From DATFVB01 sp963714035 (GTDB lineage: Bacteria; Acidobacteriota; Thermoanaerobaculia; UBA5066; DATFVB01), in NCBI GenBank assembly GCA_963714035.1, contig OY970224.1, positions 2,542,001 to 2,606,000 of the forward strand: DNA of 64,000 bases. Reading direction: 5' to 3'. Below, one piece after another: positions 23,824 to 33,226 of this stretch. The notes under the pieces were generated by a model. It was given only the letters and a program-made list of their open reading frames with translations, was not told where the DNA came from and made no database searches. Numbering within the stretch: the stretch's first letter is position 1; each line of letters starts with the position of its first letter. Position numbers and translations under genes: made by a program.

Positions 23824-26800
23824 GTGCTTTTCCGAAGCCGATACCGGATTCTCGCCGGCCTGGCGTTTTCGCTGGCCGCCGCTTTCCCGCGCCCCTTGGC
23901 CGCCCAGAGCGAGACGCTTCCGCCCGGCTTTCACGACTCGATCGTGATCAGCGGCCTCATTCGCCCGACGGTCGTCCGTTTTTCTCCGGACGGGCGGATC
24001 TTCGTGGCCGAGAAGAGCGGAATCGTGAAGGTGTTTCCGAGCCTCACCGCGACGACGCCGACGATCTTCGCGGACCTGACCACCAACGTGGACAACTACT
24101 GGGACCGCGGCTTGCTCGGGATGGCGCTCGATCCGGCATTTCCCTCGAACCCCTACGTCTACGTTCTTTATGCGTACGACGCTCCGATCGGCGGAACGGC
24201 GCCGGTCTGGAACGACGGGTGTCCCACGCCGCCGGGACCCAACACCGACGGCTGCGTCATCAGCGGACGGCTCTCCCGGCTGACCGCGAACGGGAACGTG
24301 ATGACGGGCGCGGAAAACGTCCTGATCAACGCCTGGGGGCAGCAGTTCCCCAGCCACTCTCTCGGCGCGCTCCAGTTCGGCGCGGACGGCGCCCTGTACG
24401 CGAGCGACGGCGACGGCGCGAGCATGGGGACCGTGGATTACGGCCAGTTCGGCGGGAACCCGCTCGGCGACCCTCCGGGCGGGGTCGGCGGAACGATGCA
24501 GCCCCCCTGGGCCGAGGGAGGAGCGCTTCGCGCCCAGAGCCTGCGCCGCCAACCGGGCGAGCCCGCGGTGTTGAACGGAACGGTCGTCCGGGTCGATCCC
24601 TCGACCGGCAACGGCCTTCCCGACAATCCGCTCGCGTCGAGCTCCGATCCGAACGCGCGCCGGATCGTCGCCGAGGGCCTCCGGCAGCCGTTCCGCTTCA
24701 CGTTCCAACCGAACACGAACAAGCTCTGGATCGGCGACGTGGGCAACGAGGTCTGGGAAGAGATCGACGTCGCGCCGAGCCCCACGAGCGAGGTCCGGAA
24801 TTTCGGCTGGCCGTGCTACGAAGGTCCGGACCAGGAGCCCGACTGGGTCAGCGCTCAGGTCAACATCTGCATGAACGATCTCTACAAGAATCCGTCGGTC
24901 GTGACGGCCCCTTTTCTCGGGTACCGCCACAGCGACAGCGTGGTCTCCGGCGACGGCTGCGCGACGGGCGGCTCGTCGATCACCGGGATGGCGTTCTACA
25001 ACGGCGGGAGCTACCCGTCCCAGTACGACGGAGCGCTCTTCTTCGCCGATCACACCCGGAACTGCGCCTGGGTGCTCTTCCCGGACGCGAGCGGCCAGCC
25101 GAACGCGTCGAACCGCGCCCTCTTCATCGGCGCCGCGTCCTATCCCGTGGACCTCGAGATCGGTCCCGGCGGCGATCTCTTCTACGTCGATCACGAAGGG
25201 GGAGCCATCCACCGCATCCAGTACATGACTCCCGCGGCCCTCGCGACGGCGACGCCGCAGTCCGGCGCGCCGCCGCTCTCGGTGCAGTTCGACGGCAGCG
25301 GGTCTCACGGAGCTTCCCCGGGCGACACGCTGACATACGCCTGGGACCTGACCGGCGACGGCCTCTTCAACGATTCGACCGCAGTATCGCCCGCGAAAAC
25401 CTTTTCGGTCGCCGGGCAGTACACGGTGCGGCTGAAGGTCACCGACGAGCACGGCGTCTCGGGGGTGAGCGATCCGCTGACGGTGACCGTCTCGCAGGGC
25501 GCGCCGTCGCCCGTGATCGACGCGCCGGCGTCCTCGCTGACCTGGAAGGTCGGAGACCCGATCTCGTTCTCCGGACACGCGACCGATCCGCAGGACGGCG
25601 CGCTCCCGGCGTCGGCCCTGACGTGGACGCTCATCATGCATCACTGCCCGTCCAACTGTCACACGCACGAGATCCAGACGTTCGCCGGCGTTTCGAGCGG
25701 ATCCTTTTCCGCGCCCGATCACGGCTACCCGTCGTTCCTGGAGCTCCAGCTGACCGCCACCGATTCACTCGGGCTCACCGGCACGACGAGCGTCCTCCTC
25801 CAACCGAAGACGGTGGTCCTGAAATTCGCCGCGTCCCCTTCCGGACTGCTCCTGGATGCGGGCAACGGGAAGATCGCGACGCCGTTCTCGGAGACGGTGA
25901 TCGTCGGTTCGACGAACACGATCAGCGCGGCGTCCCCCGAGAGCCTGAACGGATCGGCCTACTGGTTCGACGGGTGGTCCGATAGCGGGGCGCAGACGCA
26001 CTCGATCGTCGCGGGCGCGGGCTCCGTCACGTACACCGCCACGTACATATCCCAGGGGGACGTCATGGCCCCTCAAAGCGCGATGGTGGAAGGAAGGTCG
26101 CCGTATCCGCCCTCGACGACCGAGCCCAACGGCGTGGCCGAGTCGGGCGAGACGGTGCCCTTCGCTCCCTCCTGGAAGAACACCAGCGACGGCACGGTCG
26201 CCGGAACGACGGGCACGATCACGTCGTTCACCGGGCCCGCCGGCGGAGGGGCGGCGTACACGGTGGTAGAGGGAAACGCCTCGTACGGGGACATCGCGGC
26301 GGGCGCGACGGCGTCGGCCACGGGATACCAGCTCAAGGTGACGGCGAACGCGCGGCCGGCCGACCACTGGGACGCCACGGTTTCCGAGGCGCTCGACACC
26401 TCGGAAGCGCACGACTGGACGCTGCACATCGGCAGGAGTTTCAGCGACGTGCCACCGGCGAACACCTTCTATTCGGACATCGAGACGATCCTGCACCACG
26501 GGGTGACCGTCGGCTACGGGAACCGCGTCTTCGGACCGCTGGATACCACGCCGCGGGACCAGATGAGCGCTTTCATTTCGCGGGCGCACACCGGCGGCGA
26601 CCAGAACGTGCCGGTGTCGGGATCGGTGCCCGGGCTCGGGACGTACAACTGCAAGTCGGGCGGCCACAGCCTGTTTTCCGACGTCGCGCCGACCGCGGAA
26701 TTCTGCAAGAACATCCACTGGATCGTGGCGCACGGGCTGTCCTACGGCTGCACCGACGGCACGCAGTTCGGCTCGACGTTCTGTCCGTCCACGACGATGA

Positions 26801-27093
26801 CCCGTCGAACCATGGCGGTCATGATCGCCCGCGATCTGGCCGGCGGCGACTCCTCCGTGCCCTCAAAGCTCGCCGATCCCGGCAACGGCCGCGGCTACGA
26901 CTGCACCGACGGCGGCGCCAACGCATTCTCCGACGTTCCCGATTCCGACGCCGCCTGCAAATACATCTATTTCATCTGGTCCAAGAACGTCGTGGACGGG
27001 TACGCCAACGGACAGTACGGACCGGAGAACTCCGTCGAGCGCGGCGAGATGGCGAAATACCTCACGAACGCCTACAACCTCACGCTTCAGTAG
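23824..27093 (+). CDS. Secreted PQQ-dependent-dehydrogenase-like propeller with PKD and SLH-like repeats
   Basis: 1089 residues from GTG 23824 after CTCGGAGGGAGACACG. Signal peptide (YRILAGLAFSLAAAFPRPLAAQ); then a six-bladed GSDH/soluble glucose dehydrogenase-like propeller to about residue 470 (FSPDGRIFVAEKSG, GLLGMALDPAFPSNPYVYVLY, GLRQPFRFTFQP, LWIGDVGNEVWEEID); a PKD domain (PPLSVQFDGSGSHG ... AGQYTVRLKVTDEHG); a second beta region; and three C-terminal repeats of SLH type (FSDVPPANTFYSDIE..HGVTVGYG; FSDVAPTAEFCKNIHW; FSDVPDSDAACKYIYF). Probably an exported sugar or aldose oxidase-type enzyme held at the surface by the repeats. The next secreted propeller gene follows after 81 bp. Confidence 0.85.
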   Translation: MLFRSRYRILAGLAFSLAAAFPRPLAAQSETLPPGFHDSIVISGLIRPTVVRFSPDGRIFVAEKSGIVKVFPSLTATTPTIFADLTTNVDNYWDRGLLGMALDPAFPSNPYVYVLYAYDAPIGGTAPVWNDGCPTPPGPNTDGCVISGRLSRLTANGNVMTGAENVLINAWGQQFPSHSLGALQFGADGALYASDGDGASMGTVDYGQFGGNPLGDPPGGVGGTMQPPWAEGGALRAQSLRRQPGEPAVLNGTVVRVDPSTGNGLPDNPLASSSDPNARRIVAEGLRQPFRFTFQPNTNKLWIGDVGNEVWEEIDVAPSPTSEVRNFGWPCYEGPDQEPDWVSAQVNICMNDLYKNPSVVTAPFLGYRHSDSVVSGDGCATGGSSITGMAFYNGGSYPSQYDGALFFADHTRNCAWVLFPDASGQPNASNRALFIGAASYPVDLEIGPGGDLFYVDHEGGAIHRIQYMTPAALATATPQSGAPPLSVQFDGSGSHGASPGDTLTYAWDLTGDGLFNDSTAVSPAKTFSVAGQYTVRLKVTDEHGVSGVSDPLTVTVSQGAPSPVIDAPASSLTWKVGDPISFSGHATDPQDGALPASALTWTLIMHHCPSNCHTHEIQTFAGVSSGSFSAPDHGYPSFLELQLTATDSLGLTGTTSVLLQPKTVVLKFAASPSGLLLDAGNGKIATPFSETVIVGSTNTISAASPESLNGSAYWFDGWSDSGAQTHSIVAGAGSVTYTATYISQGDVMAPQSAMVEGRSPYPPSTTEPNGVAESGETVPFAPSWKNTSDGTVAGTTGTITSFTGPAGGGAAYTVVEGNASYGDIAAGATASATGYQLKVTANARPADHWDATVSEALDTSEAHDWTLHIGRSFSDVPPANTFYSDIETILHHGVTVGYGNRVFGPLDTTPRDQMSAFISRAHTGGDQNVPVSGSVPGLGTYNCKSGGHSLFSDVAPTAEFCKNIHWIVAHGLSYGCTDGTQFGSTFCPSTTMTRRTMAVMIARDLAGGDSSVPSKLADPGNGRGYDCTDGGANAFSDVPDSDAACKYIYFIWSKNVVDGYANGQYGPENSVERGEMAKYLTNAYNLTLQ

Positions 27094-27174
27094 ACGCCCG
27101 GCGCGAACGCCCGTCGTTGCAGAGGGTTGAACGCGGGCACGTGTCTTGCTCTTCCTCCCTTTCGGAGGTGGCGA

Positions 27175-29163
27175 GTGAACAGACTCGGCACACCTCAAGC
27201 AAAGGGGATGATGAAAGGACTTTCGCTCACTGCCCGCCCGACGTGTCGAGTTCGAGGGATCTCGGCGGCGTGGATCGTGTGCGCGGCTCTCGCGGCGCCG
27301 GCGGCGGCGGCCGTCGGCAAGTGGTCGAGCCTCGGGCCGGAAGGCGGACTCGTCAGCGCGCTGCTGCCGGATCCCGCCTCGCCGTCGGTCGTGTGGGAAG
27401 GGACGTACGGCGGCGGCCTCTTCGTCAGCCGCGACTCGGGCTCGAGCTGGTCGCGGATTCCGACCGGAGGCGCGGGAGCGGTCGTCAACGGCCTGGCCGC
27501 CGGCGCCCCGGGCCTCTTCGCCGCGACCGACGACGGGATCCTTCTCTCGGTCGACGGAGGAAAATCGTGGGCGCTCGCCAATTCGGGCCTTCCCGAGGCG
27601 ACCGTGTATTCGGTCGCCGTGGACGCGGGAGGAATCGCGTACGCGGGCACCCAATCGAGCGGCGTCTTCCGGTCGGCCGATGGCGGACGGTCCTGGTCGG
27701 CGACCGCCGCGCCGGCGGCGCAGGCGGTCTATGCGCTCGCGACCGACCCGGCCCACGCGGGGCGGATCTGGGCGGGCACCGCGGGCGCCGGCGTGTTCGG
27801 CAGCGCGGACGGCGGTGCGAGCTGGACGGCGGCCGCCGGGCCGATCGCGTCGGCCTTCGTCCTGGGCCTGGAAATCGATCGGTCGAATCCTTCGACCCTG
27901 TGGGCAGCGACATTCGGAGAGGGCGTCTGGAAGAGCGACGACGGTGGTACGACATGGACGCCCTCCGCTTCTCCTTTTTCTTCGGCGAGCGTCTACGCGG
28001 TCGCCGCGGATGCAGGCGCGCCGGGAACGGTCTGGGCCGGTACGCTCGACGGAGGCGTCTGGCGGAGCGACGACGGCGGGACGAACTGGCGGGCCGCCGC
28101 GCCCGCGACGTCGCGTGCCACGGTCTTCGCTCTCGGGACTGATCCCCGGTCTCCGGGAACGCTCTGGGCGGGAACGAACCTCGGCACGTTTCGAAGCGCC
28201 GACGGCGGCGCGACGTGGACGGCCGGCAACCGCGGAATGAACGGCACCGTCGTCAACGCGATCACGGCGACCCCGGGGGCCGTGTACGCGGCGACCGGAG
28301 GAAGCGGGATCCTGCGCAGCGAAGACGGCGGCGCCACCTGGCAGCCCGTGGAGATCGGCGCGTTGACCGTATTCGCGCTGTCTCGCGCCGGTGTGGCGAT
28401 GTACGCGGGCACCGATCAGGGGCTCTGGACGTCTTCCGACGGGGTGTCCTGGAGCGCTTCCGCGGGAATTCCCGGAACGAACAACGTGTATTCGGTCGCC
28501 GTCGATCCGGCCAATCCGGCCGTCGTGTACGCGGGGACCTACCTCGGCGGACTGATGCGGAGCGTCGACGCCGGCGCGAGCTGGTCGGCGGTGACGCTCG
28601 GTTCGGCAAACGAGACCGTGTTTTCGATCGCGATCGCTCCGGGCGGCGGATTCCTCTACGCGGGCACGGGCCATGGACTGTTTCGCAGCATGGATCACGG
28701 CGTCAGCTGGACGGCCATTCAAAACGGCTTCACCGGCTCCGTCTTCTCGATCGCGCTGGACCCGAGCGATCCGTCGCGAGTCTTCGCGGCCGTGGACGGC
28801 GGCGGGGTCTGGGCGAGCATCGACGGCGGCCAGACCTGGCGCTCGTCGGGCGCGGGAATGCCCGGCAGCGTCTACAGCCTCGCTTTCGATCCTTCCGGGG
28901 AAGCGCTCTACGCGGGGACGGCGGGCGGCGGCGTCTTCCGGAGCTCGAACGGCGGTTCGAGCTGGACGGCCGTCAACGCGGGCCTCACCAACCCCACCGT
29001 CTTCTCGCTCGCCTTCGACCCCGCGGCGCCGTCGATCCTCTACGCGGGGACGTACGGCGGCGGAGTCTTCGGATACGAGCCCGCGGCGGCGGCGCCGCCG
29101 CCCCGCCGCTCCGTCGCGCCGGCGGTTCGTCCCCTCGCCTCCGAGATTTCCGGCCGGCGTTAG
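27175..29163 (+). CDS. Secreted BNR/sortilin-type beta-propeller protein
   Basis: 662 residues. GTG 27175 follows TTCGGAGGTGGCGA, a near-ideal ribosome binding site; ATGs at 27208 and 27211 are weaker. A long n-region precedes the signal helix WIVCAALAAPAAAA. The mature protein is a chain of over a dozen repeats of about 42 residues, each with DGG.(S/T)W and a YAGT..GG(V/L)(F/W).S pattern (Asp-box/BNR repeats as in VPS10/sortilin and YCF48 proteins), probably two stacked propellers. Role likely carbohydrate or protein binding outside the cell. The TAG stop lies in the TTAG border of element C. Confidence 0.85.
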   Translation: MNRLGTPQAKGMMKGLSLTARPTCRVRGISAAWIVCAALAAPAAAAVGKWSSLGPEGGLVSALLPDPASPSVVWEGTYGGGLFVSRDSGSSWSRIPTGGAGAVVNGLAAGAPGLFAATDDGILLSVDGGKSWALANSGLPEATVYSVAVDAGGIAYAGTQSSGVFRSADGGRSWSATAAPAAQAVYALATDPAHAGRIWAGTAGAGVFGSADGGASWTAAAGPIASAFVLGLEIDRSNPSTLWAATFGEGVWKSDDGGTTWTPSASPFSSASVYAVAADAGAPGTVWAGTLDGGVWRSDDGGTNWRAAAPATSRATVFALGTDPRSPGTLWAGTNLGTFRSADGGATWTAGNRGMNGTVVNAITATPGAVYAATGGSGILRSEDGGATWQPVEIGALTVFALSRAGVAMYAGTDQGLWTSSDGVSWSASAGIPGTNNVYSVAVDPANPAVVYAGTYLGGLMRSVDAGASWSAVTLGSANETVFSIAIAPGGGFLYAGTGHGLFRSMDHGVSWTAIQNGFTGSVFSIALDPSDPSRVFAAVDGGGVWASIDGGQTWRSSGAGMPGSVYSLAFDPSGEALYAGTAGGGVFRSSNGGSSWTAVNAGLTNPTVFSLAFDPAAPSILYAGTYGGGVFGYEPAAAAPPPRRSVAPAVRPLASEISGRR

Positions 29164-29401
29164 TGTCCCGTCCCGAAAATAACTCCGGCGTCGCGCCCGC
29201 GCTTGCGGACGAGGTTAAGGCGCCGCGCAACGCCGAGATCGTTCGCAATGCGCTGGCGCCAGGGGGTTCGGGCGGCGCAGGGCAATCGGCGGTGTTGCCG
29301 CGGCTAGACGATGGAAAGCCATCGCCTTCGCCGCGTCGCCTGGCCGCTTACCCCGCGGCGCTCCGAACGACGCGAAAGCTATTTCCGGGACGGGACACTA
29401 G
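29160..29401. repeat. MITE-like inverted-repeat element C (about 240 bp)
   Basis: Ends are TTAG-TGTCCCGTCCCGAAAAT at 29160 and ATTTCCGGGACGGGACA-CTAG at 29401, a near-perfect inverted terminal repeat with YTAR borders. Read on the minus strand, the interior matches element B over long blocks: CGTCGTTCGGAGCGCCGCGG, CGCCGCCCGAACCC and GCGAACGATCTCGGCGTTG. The plus-strand frame has NAEIVRNALAPGGSGG against NAEIVHNVRAPKGFGR in B. The left TAG is the stop codon of the propeller gene. No transposase. Confidence 0.85.
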
Positions 29402-29408
29402 CGCCGGT

Positions 29409-29906
29409 TCAGCGGCGCGCGGCGTCGGCCGCGAGCGCCCGGATCTCGGGCGCCTCGAGCGAATACCTCAGCCATTCCCGATGCTGGCGGGCGCCGAGCC
29501 GGTGATAGAAATCGAGCGCCCGCTCGTTCCAGTCGAGGACCGCCCATTCCATCCGGCCGCAGCCGCGGCTCTCGGCGACGCGCGCGAGCTCGGCCATGAG
29601 AGCCCGTCCGACGCCGTCGCCCCGCGCGGCGTTCGAAACGACGATGTCTTCGAGGTAGAGGCCGGGCCGCGCACGGAACGACGTCGGGAAGAAGAAATAG
29701 ATCGCGATTCCCACGATCGCGCCGTCGCGCTCGGCGACGAGCGCATGGAACCGCTCCTCGTCGAAGATCCAGGAGAGGAGGCGCGCTCCCTCCGTTTCCG
29801 ACGGCCCCTCGAGGCGTTCGAAGTCGGCGAGCTCGCGTTCGAGCGTCAGGATCGCCGCCCCGTCCGCGCGGTGCGCTTCCCGAACGGAGACGGCCGGCCG
29901 AACCAT
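29409..29906 (-). CDS. GNAT N-acetyltransferase, SSAT-like
   Basis: 165 residues from ATG 29906. GNAT fold blocks are clear: VREAHRADGAAILTLERELA at the N-terminus, YLEDIVVSNAARGDGVGRAL with the acetyl-CoA pyrophosphate loop RGDGVGRAL, then GRMEWAVLDWNERALDFYHRLGA and the C-terminal HREWLRYSLEAPEIR. This pattern, with EDIVV and MEWAVLDWN, fits the spermidine/diamine N-acetyltransferase group (SSAT, thialysine acetyltransferase). Its stop lies 8 bp from element C; its start is close to the terminator of the convergently arranged FKBP operon upstream. Confidence 0.9.
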   Translation of the reverse strand: MVRPAVSVREAHRADGAAILTLERELADFERLEGPSETEGARLLSWIFDEERFHALVAERDGAIVGIAIYFFFPTSFRARPGLYLEDIVVSNAARGDGVGRALMAELARVAESRGCGRMEWAVLDWNERALDFYHRLGARQHREWLRYSLEAPEIRALAADAARR

Positions 29907-29925
29907 GTCTCGATGCTATCGCAGC

Positions 29926-29960
29926 CAAAAAAAAGCGGCGGGGAAAACCCCCGCCGCCTG
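29926..29960 (-). terminator. Rho-independent terminator of the DUF1573-FKBP operon
   Basis: On the minus strand the sequence is a GC stem (GGCGGCGGGGG / CCCCGCCGC) around a TTTT loop, followed by eight T residues (complement of the A tract 29927-29934). It lies 24 bp after the FKBP stop codon and just before the GNAT gene start, so it separates the two genes. Confidence 0.9.
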
Positions 29961-29983
29961 GGACCGGATCCGGGAAGGAGTCC

Positions 29984-30427
29984 TTACTTGATTCCGAGGA
30001 GCTCGACGTCGAAGACGAGCGTCGCGTTCGGGGGGATGACGCCGCCCGCTCCCCGCGAGCCGTAGGCGAGCTCCGGCGGAATCGTGAGCTTGCGCTTCCC
30101 GCCGACTTTCATCGTCGCGACACCTTCGTCCCAGCCCTTGATGACGTGCCCTTCGCCGAGGGCGAACTCGAAAGGCTTGCCGCGATCGACGGAGGAGTCG
30201 AACTTCTTTCCGTTCGTGAGCCAGCCGGTGTAGTGGACGACGACGGTCTGCCCGGTCTTCGGTTCGGCGCCGTCGCCGACCTTGAGGTCTTCGTACTGCA
30301 GTCCGTCGTGCAAACGCACCACCTTTCCTTCATCGCCCGATTTCGCGGGTTTGTCGTCGGCCCGAACCGGACCGGCGCAAAGCGCCGCCGCTCCCAGGAC
30401 CGCCGCGCTCCAGAGGAATTTTTTCAT
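29984..30427 (-). CDS. Secreted FKBP-type peptidyl-prolyl isomerase
   Basis: 147 residues with a signal peptide (MKKFLWSAAVLGAAALCAGPVRA). The FKBP domain covers about residues 38-147: DLKVGDGAEPKTGQTVVVHY, TGWLTNGKKFDSSVDRGKPF, VIKGWDEGVATMKVGGKRKL, IPPELAYGSRG and a C-terminal LVFDVELL. The hydrophobic pocket residues (Tyr, Phe, Asp, Trp and Phe) are present. It should speed proline isomerisation of exported proteins in the periplasm. It is the second gene of an operon with the DUF1573-type protein (25 bp gap) and ends at a strong terminator. Confidence 0.95.
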   Translation of the reverse strand: MKKFLWSAAVLGAAALCAGPVRADDKPAKSGDEGKVVRLHDGLQYEDLKVGDGAEPKTGQTVVVHYTGWLTNGKKFDSSVDRGKPFEFALGEGHVIKGWDEGVATMKVGGKRKLTIPPELAYGSRGAGGVIPPNATLVFDVELLGIK

Positions 30428-30452
30428 CGTTCTTCCTTTTCGTCGGACCCGA

Positions 30453-31532
30453 TCAGAGGACGTTGCCGGTCATCGGCACGTCGATCTCCGGGCGATCCTT
30501 GTCGGAGGTGTAGATCTTCAGCATTCCCGAGAACTCGCCCTTCTTCAGGTCGTTCTTCGGCTTGAGCACGATCGTGTAGTTGACGCCCTCGGTCATCGGG
30601 ACGAGCTCGGCCGACATGCCGGAGACGGTGCTTTCGACCTTCTGGACGCGGACGGCCTGGGCCGGCTTGTTGTTCGTGAAGATCACGTTGCGCGAGATGA
30701 CGTCCTTCCCCGGAGTGAAATTGCCGAACACGATCGACGCGGGCGTGACGCTGATCCGGTCGCGGACGATTCCGGAGACGCGGATGTCCATGTCGGGCTG
30801 CTTCGCGACACCGGTCTTGACGTGGATCGGGGCGTTCAGCACCCCGACCGGCGCGTTGGCCTGGAGCGTGACGTGGAGCTTGTACTGGGCGCCCGTCTTC
30901 CCCTCGATCTTCTCCTTGTCGGCCGCCGGCGAGATCTGCGCCTGGACGTACGGCTGAGACGATTCGCCGACCGTCGGGTGGAAGTCCGGCTCGGCCGAGA
31001 AGAGGATCAGGTCCTGGGTCGCCGTGTCTCCCTTGATCGCCGAGAACCGGACGAACTCCTGCGGGGCGACCTCGACGTACGGCTTGACGATCGCCTTGAT
31101 CGTCAGCGCGAGCTGGGGGTTCTCGGGATCGTTCGAGACGACCGAGACGGTCTTCGTGATCGGGCCCGAGAAATTCTTCGTGTCGACCGCCGCCGTGATC
31201 TTTCCGGTCTGGCCCGGCTTGATCGTGCGGTCGAACGACGCGACGGTGCATCCGCACGAAGGGCGCGCGTCCGAGATGACGAGGTCCTGCGTGCCGGAAT
31301 TCTTCACGATGAAGACCGCCTCGACGTGGTCTCCCTTGGCGACGGTGCCGGCGTCCTTCATCATGGGATCGATCGAGATCTTCGGGGTGCCGACCTTCTC
31401 GTCGGCCCTGGCGGGAGTCGTGGCGGCGGGCTTCTTCGTGTCCGGGGCCGCGGCCCGAACGGTCGAAGATCCGAGGGCGACCGCCCCGGCCACGATCACC
31501 GGAACGGCCGCGCGGGTCAGAAATCGGCGCAT
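30453..31532 (-). CDS. Secreted DUF1573-type Ig-fold protein
   Basis: 359 residues from ATG 31532 with signal peptide (MRRFLTRAAVPVIVAGAVALGS). The N-terminal DUF1573 unit is recognisable: DAGTVAKGDHVEAVFIVKNS, GTQDLVISDARPSCGCTVAS, with the diagnostic SCGCT. Further Ig-like strands follow (ITKTVSVVSNDPENPQLALT; VFGNFTPGKDVISRNVIFTN; VPMTGNV at the end), so there are probably three tandem beta-sandwich domains. Such proteins lie in the periplasm and their role is unknown. It is first in an operon with the FKBP gene, so it may be an isomerase client or partner. Divergent from mpl. Confidence 0.88.
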   Translation of the reverse strand: MRRFLTRAAVPVIVAGAVALGSSTVRAAAPDTKKPAATTPARADEKVGTPKISIDPMMKDAGTVAKGDHVEAVFIVKNSGTQDLVISDARPSCGCTVASFDRTIKPGQTGKITAAVDTKNFSGPITKTVSVVSNDPENPQLALTIKAIVKPYVEVAPQEFVRFSAIKGDTATQDLILFSAEPDFHPTVGESSQPYVQAQISPAADKEKIEGKTGAQYKLHVTLQANAPVGVLNAPIHVKTGVAKQPDMDIRVSGIVRDRISVTPASIVFGNFTPGKDVISRNVIFTNNKPAQAVRVQKVESTVSGMSAELVPMTEGVNYTIVLKPKNDLKKGEFSGMLKIYTSDKDRPEIDVPMTGNVL

Positions 31533-31648
31533 GGTTCTTCCTTTCTCCTCAAATGGTCAAACAAACGGAGAAAACTAGCATTCGGGACGGCTTTATTTCA
31601 AGTTTCTGCGGCGGGGGCGCGTTCGCGAATACCCGGCCGTGAGGCAGA

Positions 31649-33064
31649 ATGGCGAACGTGGGCGGGGAAAAGCTTTATTTCATCGCGGTCGGGGGCACCG
31701 CCATGGCGCCGCTCGCCGTCCTCCTTTCGGGCCGCGGTTACCGCGTGAGCGGGTCCGATACGGCGCTCTATCCGCCGATGTCCGATCTCGTCGCGCGGGC
31801 GCGGATTCCCGTCCTTCCGGGGTTCCGGGCCGAAAACGTGCCGGCCGACGCCGACGCCGTCGTCGTCGGCAACGCCGTCCCGCGCACGAACCCGGAGGTC
31901 GTCCGCATGATGGAGCTCGGGCTTCCGTACGTCTCTCTTCCGCAGGCGATCCGGCGCTGGCTGCTCCCCGGACGGCATTCGGTCGTCGTGACCGGGACGC
32001 ACGGAAAGACGACGACCTCGGCGCTCCTCGCGTGGCTCCTGACGGACGCGGGGCGCGATCCCGGGTTCCTCATCGGCGGCGAGCTCAAGAACTTCGGCGC
32101 GGGATTCCGGGACGGCGCGGGCACGCACTTTCTTCTCGAAGGAGACGAGTACAACGCGGCGTTCTTCGACCGCGGGCCGAAATTCCTCCACTACGAGCCG
32201 AGAACGCTCCTCGTCAACAACGTCGAGTTCGACCACGCCGATCTGTACCCGGACGTGGCGGCCGTCGAGGACGCTTTTCACCGCGTCATCGAGGTCGTGC
32301 CTCCGGACGGCGTCTGCGTCGCCAACGGGGACGATCCCCGGGTGCGCCGCCTCGCGGGCGCCTCGCGGGCGCCGGTCGTCTTCGTCTCCCTCGAAGCGGA
32401 CGCGGACTTCGCGGTCGCCGACGTTTCCGTCGACGGCGCCGGGACGACGTTCACCGTGGCCGAACGTTCCGGTGAAAAGACCGGGCTCCGGTCGCCCCTT
32501 TTCGGGCGACACAACGTGAGGAACGCGGCAATCGCCTTCGCCGCGGCGCGGCGGCTGGGGCTCTCGGCCCGCGAGATCGCCGCGTCCCTTCCCCGGTTTG
32601 CCGGGGTGAAGCGGCGTCTCGAGGTGATCGGCACCCGGGCGGGCGTCCTCTACGTCGACGATTTCGCGCATCATCCGACGGCCGTCTTCGAAACGCTCTC
32701 CGCCGCGCGGCAGCGGTGGCCGGGCCGGCGGGTCTGGGGTCTCTTCGAGCCCCGTTCGATCACCGCGGGACGAAAATTCTTCGAGAAGGAGTACGAGCGC
32801 GCCCTCGCGGCCGCCGACTGCGTCGTGCTCGCGCCCGTCTTCCACGCCGGGCGGTTCGCCCCGGACCAGCTCATCGACCGCGAGGCGGTGCGGCGGACCC
32901 TCGTCGCCCAGGGCCGGAAGGTCTTCCTCCCGGACCGGGTGGAGGAGATCGAGCCGCTCCTGGATCGCGAGGCGCGGCCCGAGGACGTCGTTCTCCTGAT
33001 GTCTTCGGGAGATCTCGCGGGTCTTCGCCAGCGCGTCGCCGACGATACGGGGCCTGCCACCTGA
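31649..33064 (+). CDS. mpl: Mpl: UDP-MurNAc:L-Ala-gamma-D-Glu-mDAP ligase
   Basis: 471 residues from ATG 31649. Mpl reattaches the recycled tripeptide (L-Ala-gamma-D-Glu-mDAP) to UDP-MurNAc, so it marks peptidoglycan recycling with meso-DAP. Mur ligase signatures: N-terminal GGTAMAPLAVLLSGRGYRVSG, ATP loop VTGTHGKTTTSALLAWLL, the Glu/His magnesium sites in LLEGDEYNAAFFD and LVNNVEFDHADLYPD, FGRHNVRNAAIAFAAA, and VYVDDFAHHPTAV-like DDFAHHPTAVFETL with RRVWGLFEPRS. The EFDHADLY and DDFAHHP blocks favour Mpl over MurC. Cytoplasmic. Confidence 0.93.
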   Translation: MANVGGEKLYFIAVGGTAMAPLAVLLSGRGYRVSGSDTALYPPMSDLVARARIPVLPGFRAENVPADADAVVVGNAVPRTNPEVVRMMELGLPYVSLPQAIRRWLLPGRHSVVVTGTHGKTTTSALLAWLLTDAGRDPGFLIGGELKNFGAGFRDGAGTHFLLEGDEYNAAFFDRGPKFLHYEPRTLLVNNVEFDHADLYPDVAAVEDAFHRVIEVVPPDGVCVANGDDPRVRRLAGASRAPVVFVSLEADADFAVADVSVDGAGTTFTVAERSGEKTGLRSPLFGRHNVRNAAIAFAAARRLGLSAREIAASLPRFAGVKRRLEVIGTRAGVLYVDDFAHHPTAVFETLSAARQRWPGRRVWGLFEPRSITAGRKFFEKEYERALAAADCVVLAPVFHAGRFAPDQLIDREAVRRTLVAQGRKVFLPDRVEEIEPLLDREARPEDVVLLMSSGDLAGLRQRVADDTGPAT

Positions 33065-33226
33065 CGAAATCGTGCACCCCTCCCGGGAATAGAAAACGAC
33101 ATGTTTGAGGGGAAAGGATTTCGGCTGGCACCGTTCTGGCATACCTCTTTCAATCTCCTGTCCGGTGTGAGGTTGTGGCCCCCGCCTCGAATGAAAAAGA
33201 GGGTCCGTGTATTTAGGAGGTGTTCG

